Source: Dactylis glomerata
Lineage: Eukaryota; Streptophyta; Magnoliopsida; Poales; Poaceae
Assembly: GCA_007115705.1 (NCBI GenBank)
Contig: QXEO01002115.1
Span: 4,991,340-5,055,339 of the forward strand
Length of the DNA: 64,000 nucleotides
Reading direction: 5' to 3'
Positions within the stretch are counted from its first letter, which is position 1. Each line of letters opens with the position of its first letter. The notes beneath the pieces are model-generated. The model did no database searches and was not told the DNA's origin. It saw nothing but the letters and a program-made list of their open reading frames with translations. A program made the position numbers and the translations under genes. Shown one piece after another: positions 35,657-45,239 of the stretch.

Positions 35657-35957
35657 GCTGGCGATATAGATGAACGTGTCTAGCTAGCTCGCTAGCGACA
35701 AGATATATCCAATCCAAGCTGAAATATCTGTCATTCCAGCCACGTCTGTTGCAACTAAATTAATTTCTCTCAGATATTCAAATTCGAAAATAGACGGTCA
35801 TATGCAGCTATCTAGAGGTTTGTAGCTATTCTTTTTTCGAGCAATACCATTGAATTGGTTCGTGGCTGCTCAATTTGTGGTTGAAGGTTGTAGGCACGGC
35901 CAAGTGCATGCTATTTTTCAAGGAGTTTTCATCAGCATCATCACCATTTCGCTGAAC

Positions 35958-36089
35958 TTTTTTTTTTGAAATGAGGGCACTTTTTTTTTGCCCCAATCAA
36001 TTAATTAGGAAAGAGAGTAACAATAGTTTTTTAAAAAAAATAGAAAAAATACAAAATCCTACTCTTCTGATATCAAATTACCTAACCGC
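35958..36089 (-). mobile_element. Short LINE-type 3' tail insertion
   Basis: About 130 bp starting with a T9 run (A-tail on the minus strand), flanked by a 10-bp duplication TTCGCTGAAC (35948-35957 and 36090-36099). The paralogous site in copy C (about 59530, CACCATTTCATTGAACATT) is uninterrupted and acts as the empty-site allele. Confidence 0.8.
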
Positions 36090-36704
36090 TTCGCTGAACA
36101 TATACGTAGTGACATATAGATCTGCATGCACTTGCTAGCTGGTTGCTCGGCAGGTAGACAGCTCCGGGCCCACTAGCAGAGGACAAATTTGGCAAACTTT
36201 TGTATCTTTCATTGATATATGTATGTCGACATGATATATCTGTATGTATGCAAATATTCATGCATGAACAAAAATCCAAAGATGACTGTGCTACATTTAG
36301 CGTCGGATGGGTAGACAGACGTCTTCCCAGATGCAGCCTCCCTGTCCCCTGCTTGTTCAGCAGGAAATGAATTCGTCATTTTCAAATAAATACAAGGAAA
36401 TGAATTGGACTCGCCATGTTGTCGTACGGTACCTGGACTGATTTGCTATGATATACACTCAGCAATCACGATTAATGTAATCTATGGTGCTTTGCTCATG
36501 GTTGCCACGCGCGCCCACCATACCATAGTTGAAAAAGAGCAGGTGTCAATGGCAATGGCAATGGCATGGCGGCATGTACGCACTAGCAACAGCGCCGAGA
36601 GCGGCATGAAAGCTGGAAACCCCAGCACTAGAGTGGCAAAAAGAAGAAGACCGGCATGCCCACACGCAACACTCACACACAGACATAACCCACCTGAATT
36701 CCGC

Positions 36705-36711
36705 TATAAAG
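36705..36711 (+). promoter_or_regulatory. TATA box of VTL copy A
   Basis: TATAAAG, 101 bp before the ATG. The surrounding CCTGAATTCCGCTATAAAGC..CGGCAACGGAGCGTGTGTC is shared with copies B and C, which supports a common core promoter. Confidence 0.8.
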
Positions 36712-36811
36712 CACGGCAACGGAGCGTGTGTCCTCCACACTACTGCCACAGCGTGCCACTACACACTACCATCTCCATTCCAGCCATCTCACGATCTCAC
36801 CATCAGCTGCA

Positions 36812-37414
36812 ATGGCCACCAAGCTCGCCGACGCCGAGAACCCGGCGGCAACGAAATACGACTCCGACTCCGACGTGGACTTCGCCGGCCGCGCCAACTG
36901 GCTGCGGGCGGCGGTGCTGGGCGCGAACGACGGCCTGGTGTCCACCGCGTCGCTCATGCTCGGCGTGAGCGCCGTGAAGCACGACGTGCACGTCATGGTG
37001 GTGTCCGGGTTCGCCGGCCTGCTGGCGGGGGCGTGCAGCATGGCCATCGGAGAGTACGTCTCCGTGTGCTCGCAGCGGGACGTGGAGATCGCCGAGCTGG
37101 AACGCGACGGGAGGCGGGGCGGCGAGGAGGAGAGGGCCCTGCCGAGCCCCGTCCAGGCGGCGGCGGCCTCGGCCCTGGCGTTCTCCGTCGGGGCGCTGCT
37201 GCCGCTGCTCGCGGCCGGGTTCATCGTCGGGTACAGGCTGCGTGTGGCGGTCGTTGTCGCCGTGGCGACGCTGGCGCTGGCCGCGTTCGGGTACGTGGGT
37301 GCAGTGCTGGGCCGGGCGCCCGTGGCGAGGTCGTGCGCGAGGGTGATGGTGGGCGGACTCGCCGCCATGGGCGTCACCTTCGGCCTCATGCGGCTCTTCC
37401 GCTCCACGTTATGA
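36812..37414 (+). CDS. VTL: Vacuolar iron transporter-like protein (VTL / nodulin-21 type), copy A, 200 aa
   Basis: CCC1/VIT family membrane protein, predicted to move Fe2+ (and possibly Mn2+) into the vacuole in exchange for protons. ATG at 36812 (MATKLADAENP) matches the starts of copies B and C; the frame is open further upstream but unrelated there. Five membrane segments are visible: residues about 33-52 (AAVLGANDGLVSTASLMLGV), 62-82 (MVVSGFAGLLAGACSMAIGEY), 113-136, 142-162 and 174-192. The GANDGLVS motif and SMAIGEYVS are family signatures. The loop between segments 2 and 3 is short and lacks the large Glu-rich metal-binding domain of true VIT1, as is normal for VTL proteins. Single exon, GC-rich, no defects. 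Nearest paralogues are at 53912 and 60221. Confidence 0.93.
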   Translation: MATKLADAENPAATKYDSDSDVDFAGRANWLRAAVLGANDGLVSTASLMLGVSAVKHDVHVMVVSGFAGLLAGACSMAIGEYVSVCSQRDVEIAELERDGRRGGEEERALPSPVQAAAASALAFSVGALLPLLAAGFIVGYRLRVAVVVAVATLALAAFGYVGAVLGRAPVARSCARVMVGGLAAMGVTFGLMRLFRSTL

Positions 37415-37706
37415 CGATCGAGAATTCGAGATGGAGTAAAAATCGTCACCGAGGTAGAGAGATGGACAAATGACGGATAAATCATTGTCTGGACTCTGTA
37501 CGGAGGCATTGCGGTTCCTAACTTTGCACCGTTGGTTTTCTATTCCGAGATCTGTGCAAAACTTCCACTTATGAGAAGTGATACGATCTCTACCTACGTA
37601 TTTGGTTGACTTTTTATCGAAAAAAATGTATTTGGTTGAGCCATTGTATTCTGTATGCCGCTTTTATTGCGTTAGATAGATCTGCATTTGTCTGGAATTA
37701 ATATTA

Positions 37707-37807
37707 CTCCCTCCGACCACTAATACCTATCTTTATACGGATGTATCTAGACATATTTTAGTGTTTAGATACATCCATATAAAGACGGGTATTACTGATC
37801 GAAGAGA
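37707..37807. mobile_element. Stowaway MITE, 101 bp
   Basis: Ends CTCCCTCCGACCACTAATAC and GTATTACTGATCGAAGAGAG, with TA on each side (37705-37706, 37808-37809). The interior is a near-perfect palindrome (TTTATACGGATGTATCTA / TAGATACATCCATATAAA). Located about 290 bp after the VTL-A stop. Confidence 0.9.
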
Positions 37808-38174
37808 GTATCTACTTCTAAAATCCGTATTGCTTCTTATTTCTCTCGCAGATCCTCCAGCATTGCAGGCGGGCAAATCTATCGAAAAAAAAAATCTATC
37901 AAAATACCGATATTTGTGCGGCCCAAACTATAGGATTCATCATATCGACCCGTACCATCTGTTTTCTTCTTTCCCCTATTTTGTGCATATTTGTTTTGTT
38001 GTTCCATGATACAATATCCTGATCAGTTCAGTATGTGTATCTTGCAATTTGTCGGCAGTTGTTGCCGAGTCCATCGGACAAGCATTTCTATGTGTGCAGT
38101 TGATGTACTATGTGCTACGCTACGTGGTCCGCATATGAAGTTGTATGCAGCTCTTTCTGCTTTATTTCAGGTAA

Positions 38175-39575
38175 GAGCATGTCTAACAGACTCCCTATTT
38201 TTTGTTTGTCTGAAGAGCAGCTCATAATTCTCTTGCTTTAAGGCCAAATCTGCAGAGACGTGGTGTACAGATAGACAATGTAAAATGTCTATTCTGTAAT
38301 GGTGATGTGGAAGAAGGGGCACACCTCTTTATCAAATGTGAACATGTGATGGGAGCATGGCGAGAACTAGGGTTGGAGGATGTGAGAATGGAGCTTGCTA
38401 TGTCGACTTCAGTCTTGCATGCTTTGGACATCATTTGGAAAACACCAGTGGTAACGCGACTGCAAATCATGACTCTTTGGTGGCTCTGGTGGAGCAACCG
38501 TAATAAGCTTAGAGAGGGTGATATAACAATAGATGTTGCAGCTGTTGCGCATCAGGCGCGGTTCTATGTGGCTGAATACATGGAGATTCTAGGCAAGAAG
38601 GAGAAGGATAAAACTTGAGAGCAGACAATTTGGACTGCACCTGACCAAGACGTTCTAAAATTTAATATTGATGGAGCTTTCTCCAAGGGACACAACCATG
38701 CAGGATGGGGCGTTGTGGTTCGAGATCATCGAGGCGACGTTGTGGCGGCAACCGCAGGCCGGAGTGAGTATGTTTCTGATGCATTTCATGCAGAACTCTG
38801 TGCGGCAGTCCAAGCTGTCAGGCTAGCTGAATATCTTGGAGCAATCAACGTTGTTCTGGAGACAGACTCACAATTGCTGATGTTGGCGTTGAATCGACGT
38901 GATGCCGATGTTTCTCCGTTAGGACTGATAATTGAGGAGTTAAAATTTCAGATTAGGACTACATTTACTTCATGTGATATTGTGTTCTGTAAGCGTGAGT
39001 TCAATAGGCCAGCCCATGAGCTTGCTAGCATGGGGTGGTCTTGTGAAGTTAACAGAGCTTTGCTCTGGGAGTATGAGGTACCAGCACAGATTGCTGGTCT
39101 TGTGTTGGGCGAAATGCCCCAATAAAGTTTTAAGTTTTCTCTTAAAAAAAACAGACTCCCTATTTTTCTGTCCCGTAAAACGTGAGTAGAGGGCCCTGTA
39201 TTCACTTTCCACCGGCCGAAAACTCGTCCGAGCTAGCAGACCCCGTATCCCCACCCCGTAAAACAGAATCCTACAGAATATTCTGTTTCCAGCGGCGGCA
39301 CGCGGGTGGCTATGGCGGCGGCGCGGGGGAAAACGGGTGGGAATTCTGAAATATCCGCGCGCCCTAGCTGAAATGGGATGAGGGGTTTGCCCTGTATTTC
39401 CTCTCCCGCCCCTCACAAGTAGGGGGCCAGAAGCCACCCCTTAGCCGAAACTGTAAAAAAACGACGCGGGGGCCTGTTTTACGGGTTCTGCTAGACGGCC
39501 GGGTAGAGCCCTACCCCGTATTTCGGCGGTTAATTTACGGGGTTGGCCCTTTTAAGGGGTCTGTTAGACATGCTC
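38175..39575. mobile_element. Tourist-like (PIF/Harbinger) MITE, split by a LINE
   Basis: Terminal inverted repeats GAGCATGTCTAACAGAC and GTCTGTTAGACATGCTC are perfect over 17 bp. The target duplication is TAA (38172-38174 and 39576-39578). Without the inserted LINE the element is about 436 bp. No transposase. Confidence 0.9.
38203..39150 (+). mobile_element. 5'-truncated LINE: zf-RVT and RNase H domains, inside the Tourist element
   Basis: Flanked by a perfect 17-bp duplication ACAGACTCCCTATTTTT (38186-38202, 39151-39167) and ending in an A8 run. It encodes the C-terminal end of a plant L1-type ORF2: a reverse-transcriptase zinc-binding segment (CLFCNGDVEEGAHLFIKCEH, about 38287-38346), then RNase H (NIDGAFSKGHNHAGWGVVV, HAELCAAVQA, LETDSQLL; about 38660-39125). 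The RNase H motif residues D, E and D are present. A single in-frame TGA (38616-38618) separates the two domains. No RT core remains, so it is dead on arrival. Confidence 0.92.
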
Positions 39576-39633
39576 TAAGGTAGCTAGACTCCTTGATTTT
39601 GACACCCTTCCCGACGATCGAATACGTGATTTG

Positions 39634-40661
39634 CGGCTAGGTGAGGAACTACTCAGTGTGAGATTTCCAAACCTATACAACAAGAGCTCTGAAACTGACC
39701 TAAAGCTAGGACAGGCTTACTCCCAGGATGGGTGGAGGATTCCCTTATGTAGAAATCTCAATCAGGAGGACCTTGCCTCTTGGCAACAGCTTTGTGCCCT
39801 GGTGGAGGACATTGATCTGGAAAACGTTCCCACCTTGATTTCTTGGCGTCTTGAGCAATCTGGCAAGTTCTCCACAAGATCCCTGTACCCCGCCCTGTGC
39901 AAAAAACCTGAGGTGCCGCTCACTAAGTTTATTTGGGATAATCACCTCCCTCCGAAGATAAAAATCTTTACCTGGCAACTATCTCGAGGCCGTCTTCCCT
40001 CCAATGAACAAATCCAGTCTCGTGGAGGCCGTGCTGATGGGCTGTGCGCTCTATGTGGGCAGGTCGAAATAGTGGATCACATTTTCTTTCAGTGCCCTCT
40101 GGCGTGTTTTATGTGGAGTGGGGTGCAAGAACAGTTCAGTGTGGACTGGAATCCTAAGTCTAGAGTTCAGCGGTTTTTGATTTTGAGCTCCCTCAATCCT
40201 AAAGCGCAGCGACCGGTGTGGGTCTTTGCGGCCCTAGCCTGGGCATTGTGGAATACTCGTAACAAATTTTCCATCGAAAGGAAATTTCCCCGCCATCCAG
40301 CTGACGTTATATTTAAACTGATTATCTCTTTGCAGCTTTGGCGACCGCTTCAAAGCCCTAAGGAGCAGTTGTTCGTCGACGAGCTGCTGGTCATGGCAAG
40401 GAGCTTCTTCGCTAGCTCCAAGCCTTCCCCTGCAACTTCAACTACTGCTTCCTCTGCCATGAACTAATTCCAGCCTGCATGCTGTGTATCCACCTGTAGT
40501 AGACTTATTTCTCTACCCTTCGTGTTGGCTTGGCCAGTGTGGTCTGTCTTGGTGGAAGTTTGTTCAAATTTGCCTGTCTGCGGACAGTTTTATCGTCTGT
40601 AAAACCTTAAGTGCTGTGGCTTTATTAATATAAAGTCAGGCATGGAGTGCCTTTGTTCTAT
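39634..40661 (+). mobile_element. 5'-truncated LINE: zf-RVT C-terminal fragment
   Basis: Flanked by a perfect 13-bp duplication AATACGTGATTTG (39621-39633, 40662-40674). The open frame 39634-40467 encodes a reverse-transcriptase zinc-binding region (FIWDNHLPPKIKIFTW ... CALCGQVEIVDHIFFQC ... ALAWALWNTRNKF) and ends without an RNase H domain. The 3' end GTGGCTTTATTAATATAAAG...TTGTTCTAT lacks a long A-tail. The family differs from the neighbouring LINE at 38.2 kb. The coding part has no internal stop, suggesting a young insertion. Confidence 0.9.
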
Positions 40662-40674
40662 AATACGTGATTTG

Positions 40675-41929
40675 TGATTTGAAATCTTTGGTTGATGTTG
40701 TCATGCATATACCCTTAGCACACGACTGTTGTTCATGTGATGAAAGCCACTCTGAATCTGTCCTTGATACATTGGTGCTATATCCATAGAGAGATACAAT
40801 ATCTAGTAGCAAATGGATGTATAGAGAAGCTTTATTTAGTTACTGACTCGGGATGAAGTGCCGTCACTTCTTCTGACGTGAAATTTTAAGATGCTACAAA
40901 CAATTGTGGATGGTCCATTTTTTGATCCAAGGGTCTACAACAAATGAGGTGATAGGTCACCCATGAGGGGTAATAGGTACATCCAAGAGGGGTAATAGGT
41001 CACCCTACCATGTTAAATGGGTATTACCAGGTTACAAATTTGGTAAGTAATAGATAAAATGATATGATATAATAGAAAAGTACTAATAAATGACAGTACG
41101 AAACTAAAACTGGATATAAACTATAAAAGGAAGCTCCATATTCAAACTGAGAGCCATTAAAGGTCGTGATTACATGAAGGCATAATAGGCAGAAAATTAT
41201 ACATAATAGCCGCTAAATATCACGATTACTAGAACGCATATAATAGGCAAAAAAAACTCCCCCTAAAAAAACTCCACATAATAGAATCAGCCAACTTGAA
41301 AACCCATTTCTCCTGAACCGTTTGTCCCAGTTAGCTCATAATTTCGCAACTCACTACTAGAAACATTTATGATTTTTCTATTTTATTATTTTCCTAGAAT
41401 TGTTGAACATTAAGACTAAATTTGAATCAGCCAACTTGGAAACACATTTTCTCCTATGCCGTTTGTTCGAATGAGCTAAAAAAATCCCAATTACTACTAG
41501 AAACGTTTATGATTTGGTGCAATTTTAGTGATTTTTCTAGGAACTTTGAATGTTGACAGCAAAATTTCCGCAATAATTTGTCGATGCACCTTTGTACACA
41601 TATTCATCCATACTCAATTTCCAGAACATAGGCCATGTGACATACTTTTTATCGAACAACACTAATTCGTTTCAAGAAAGAAGTAGGTCAGATTGTCTTC
41701 TTCATGAGTGTTTTCCAGAGAAGCGATTTAGGGGAGACAAAATCACTTAAGAGGAGATTTTTTTTGGGATTTGCATATTTTGTTTGTTTGGCAACCAGGA
41801 GAGGGTCACCGGCCGAGGAAGGTTATTTTGCATGTGCCAGCAACTTGGTCCCGCTTATTAGGAAAACAAATGGCTCAGACTAAAATTGGAATTCTTACCC
41901 CACCTATGGGGTAAGAGGGAGCATTCTAA
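40675..41929. other. No gene seen
   Basis: AT-rich intergenic DNA. Two loosely similar segments (about 41290-41400 and 41425-41560, sharing CAACTTG.AAAC.CATTT and TACTAGAAAC.TTTATGATTT) suggest an old local duplication. No coding frame. Confidence 0.45.
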
Positions 41930-42076
41930 AACAACTCTGTAGCCCAGTGGCTGGGCACACAGTGGCACACCCAGCGACCAGGGTTCGAATCCCGTCGGGG
42001 GTGAATTCTGGTTTCTCACCTTTCTCCTTAATAAAAATTCAGTAGGCTCCTCTCCACTGGACTGGTTTTTTTTATA
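41930..42076 (+). mobile_element. tRNA-derived SINE
   Basis: TAGCCCAGTGGC (41940-41951) resembles a pol III A box and GGTTCGAATCC (41982-41992) is a perfect B box, at tRNA-like spacing. The region folds poorly as a full tRNA. It is followed by an unrelated body (about 42000-42060) and a T-rich end (42065-42074). This is the plant SINE layout rather than a working tRNA gene. Target duplications were not resolved. Confidence 0.65.
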
Positions 42077-42431
42077 GTTGGTTTTGGAGGGAAAGTACGT
42101 GTGACATGTACGATTCCTAATGTGCATGAAAAGATGGCGTATTTCTTGATAAAAATCAATCTGTCACATTAACTGGTTTAAAATTTAAGTAGGAGATCAT
42201 CGAGTCGATGAGTTGACTAACTCCTCGGAGAAGCCAAGGGGCAAGCTGAGCAAGGTCATGAAAACTATAACGATACATATTTGCCAAGTTAGTTAAGTGG
42301 CACATTATATGAAGTAAAAAAGTTATGAGAAGGATGTGACCAAACCATCAATGCAGAAAGAGAGACAACTGAAGAAATAAACTAAGAAAGCGAGCCCACT
42401 GCCTAAAGGTAGACAAAAATTGATCGATAGG

Positions 42432-42472
42432 GATAACATAAAGAGAGATTAGGAGCGTGGAGTGCATGCTTA
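42432..42472 (+). promoter_or_regulatory. 41-bp invariant block, copy B
   Basis: Identical to the blocks of copies A and C, but now 11.4 kb from the VTL-B ATG because of transposon insertions. Confidence 0.85.
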
Positions 42473-42737
42473 TCCCGCACTCCCCTACAATATTTTTCAC
42501 CCAAATGCCTATGATGACTGCTCTCCCGGTTCCTGGTGGCGAGTGCCGACCGATTCAGCACTCACTCACTCGATCGATCGACATACAAATTAATAATTCT
42601 TTCTTTGGCTCAGAATTTGCAGTCTCATGCATCGAGTACATGTAACTGATATGCTTTTGTCTGTTCTGAACTGATCAGATTTGATTTGCGTGCAGAGCTG
42701 GGATGCTGTGTTATGTTTGTTCCTCTCCTGTCATATA

Positions 42738-42895
42738 CTTCCTGTGTTTATAAATATAAGATGTTTTAGATTTGTGAAGCAAATATATCTAGTTAAGTTT
42801 TAGTGTGAATATTTAAGTGAACCTACACACTAAAATATGTCTAGATACATTTGCTTCACAAAATTAAAACATCTTATATTTATAAACGAAGGGAG
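42738..42895. mobile_element. Stowaway MITE, 158 bp, in VTL-B upstream block
   Basis: Ends CTTCCTGTGTTTATAAATAT and ATATTTATAAACGAAGGGAG with TA on both sides (42736-42737, 42896-42897). Same family and length as 30476-30633, with mutated terminal bases. Absent from blocks A and C. Confidence 0.9.
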
Positions 42896-44898
42896 TACAT
42901 AGTCTCCATCGAGAGGGATGCATGCATGCAATTTGCATGCACTTGACCCAATTACGAATTCACGATTTTTTCTCTCTTTTTATCAAGACACAACGGAAGT
43001 AAACTATATTTTCCATGCATATATCCAAATTCTCTTAAATTTATGAACCGGGATTCCCTTGATGGTGATATGTTTAATGTGGCAAACACTTTATCCGGTT
43101 CTGACAAGCAAAGAAAGAGGACAGAGTAAATGGCCAGCCTAGCTAGATGTCTTTTTTTAGGTAAGCCTAGCTAGATGCAATTGCCAAATTAAGCACACAA
43201 AGATGCTTGTTGAGAGAGCTGTTTCTCTTTTAATCGTCCTTGGTCTGCTACGTGATGCATTTCCATTTTCAAAGCATTTTAATTAGTGATTGGTAGCTCA
43301 GAGCCTGAGATGATACGGTTCCATTCTGATAAAGAGATCGGTCTTCTCATGGAAGGTACATTCGCTAGCTTTATAGAAGAAGAAAACTAGTGCAGACATG
43401 TGCATAGCTCCCGGGGCTATAGGGGGGCCTCTTATTTTGAAATTTCAAAACTTTATATTTCAAAGTTTTTAAATTATCCGAAAACAATTCTGGAGATAGT
43501 CAACGATATATATAATACAAGTATGCAAACTCTACTTTGTACTCTAGGCTACACTACAAGACAAAAAAAATGACAAATGTGCATATTCACTATACTCGGA
43601 TATGCAATTTTATCACTTTAGTGTAAGTAGCCTAGAATATAAAATGGTTTAAAATGTGAGATTCGTACACTAGTATTTTATATCATTGCCATTTCAAGAT
43701 TTTTTTAGAGTTTCTGAAACATTGAAATACGATTTTCGAAATGTTGAAAATAAAAGGCTCCATCAAGATCGGCCTCCATTTGCAGTTTCCGAAGAAAAAA
43801 CACACTTCTGTATAAAGCCGGCCAGATGAATGTATCAGCGAACTCGCTAGCTACAGGATCGTGAAGATGATTGTTAATCAGCCACGCCAAGCCGTTGCAA
43901 CTAATTGAATTTTCTCCCACAAATATATACATCACAAAAACATCATCGCCGTGCTACAAAAGAAACCGCTTTCTGGTAGACAGCTGCCTGCCCACTAGCA
44001 GAGAACAAATTTGGCAAATATTTTCTAGGAAAACTTTAGAAAGTCTGAGCTGATCAGCCCTTCCTTTGCATTCTGACATATCTGTATGTATCATGTATGC
44101 AACTATGCATATCATGCATGAATAAAAAGTCCCCTTGTCCAGAAGAATTGGAATGGGCAGACAACCTCTTACCGGAAGCAAGCCTTATGTCCCCTTGTCC
44201 ACCAGGAATATGAATTCGACCTCAAAAAAAAGAAAAGGAAATGAATTTATCAACAGTTTGTTGAAGAATTGGACTGCATCCATGCTGGATGATCTCACTA
44301 TCTTGTACGATTATCGAACGACCTAATTCACCAAGGCAATTAGCTGTCGTTGTCGTACGTAGAGTAGACTGTTCTGCTATGATGCACACTCAGCAAGCAC
44401 CATGGATGATGGATCGATTAATCTATGGTATGTGCTCGTGGTGGTCACGCGCGCCCACGATACTGGATTGACAAAAAGAGAGATATCAGGTGTCAATGGC
44501 ATGGCAGCATGTACGCATTAGCCACAGGGGCAGAGAGCGGCATGAAAGCTACAATCCGGGCACTCGAAGTGCAAAAGGAACAAGAATAGGGGCGTGCCTT
44601 TCATTTCATAAAACAAGAATCGATGCAGAAATTGTCCTAGGCCAACGTGCTGGAAAGAGGATCTTCTTGCCAAGGATTCCTCTTTGTCCCTCTGATGATG
44701 AGATGTTCCCTTTTCAGTTCAAGAGAAAGCAGTTTCCTATGACGGTTAACAAGGCACAAGGACAGATTATCCCGAATGTCGGAATTTACTTGCCCGAGCC
44801 AGTGTTCTCTCACGGGCAGTTGTATGTGGCGCTATCAAGATCCACTGCTAGAAAGAACATCAAGATTCTTGTCGTCCCAGACGCTGGTAATAAAAAAA

Positions 44899-45138
44899 GG
44901 GATTTCTATTTTTGTGCCCCTGGTTCGTTAGTTGTACTCAGTTTTCCCCAGCCGCTTAACTTTTCCTCAGTTTTCCCCTCGCTCTAGTTTGAAACTCCTC
45001 GCAGACGCTCGGACGGGAGAGTTGCGGTCTGGTCAGAGGCCTTAGACCGTTACCGGTGACGGCTAGGGAGCCGCGATGGTTGTGAATGGACCGTTGCTTT
45101 TGAATGGTGTTGACTGTTGACCCAATGAGACACGTCGG
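44899..45138 (+). repeat. Left terminal inverted repeat of the MULE
   Basis: It pairs with 52056-52294. The first 50 bp differ at about 8 positions, and the central part (CAGCCGCTTAACTTTTCCTC and on) is almost identical. It contains runs of CTCAGTTTTCCCC. It probably carries the transposase promoter and binding sites. Confidence 0.85.
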
Positions 45139-45239
45139 ACTAGCGGTCTGTCACTCACCCAAAGCTTTCCCCTCCGCCCGAGACTGGAAGAGCTCACACA
45201 CCGCCCCTCCGCCGCCACGCAGTCCTGCCCTCCTACCTT

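Larger units (their letters stand above)
33130..36811 (+). promoter_or_regulatory. Upstream block of VTL copy A (shared with copies B and C)
   Basis: Alignable landmarks in the same order occur upstream of all three VTL genes: a 41-bp invariant block (33252-33292), GAGAGGGATGCATGCATGCA (about 33686), CTACGTGGTGC (about 34270), GATACGGTTCCAT (about 34349), AAATTTGGCAAA (about 36184) and CATGCCCACACGCAAC (about 36656). In copy A it is lengthened by a hAT element and a LINE tail. Repeated CATGC cores, often as CATGCATG, are the sequence class bound by B3 factors, including the iron regulator IDEF1 in rice. Regulation by that factor is inference. Confidence 0.7.
42185..44597 (+). promoter_or_regulatory. 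Distal upstream block of VTL copy B, cut off from its gene
   Basis: It aligns in order with the upstream blocks of copies A and C: the 41-bp invariant block (42432-42472), GAGAGGGATGCATGCATGCA (about 42911), CTACGTGATGC (about 43247), GATACGGTTCCAT (about 43313) and AGCGGCATGAAAGCT (about 44536). Homology stops near GCGTGCC (about 44597), exactly where the others continue CACACGCAAC. It resumes at about 53793, just before the TATA box of copy B, after about 9.2 kb of Helitron, MULE and other DNA. Confidence 0.75.

Noticed and set aside
37033..37473. Alternative-frame ORFs within the VTL genes (Arg/Gly-rich, e.g. 146 aa and 142 aa)
   Set aside because: Out-of-frame readings of GC-rich codons; they recur in all copies only because the true coding sequence is conserved.
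41930..42000. A functional tRNA gene
   Set aside because: A and B boxes are present but no cloverleaf with a 7-bp acceptor stem forms; a SINE head explains it better.
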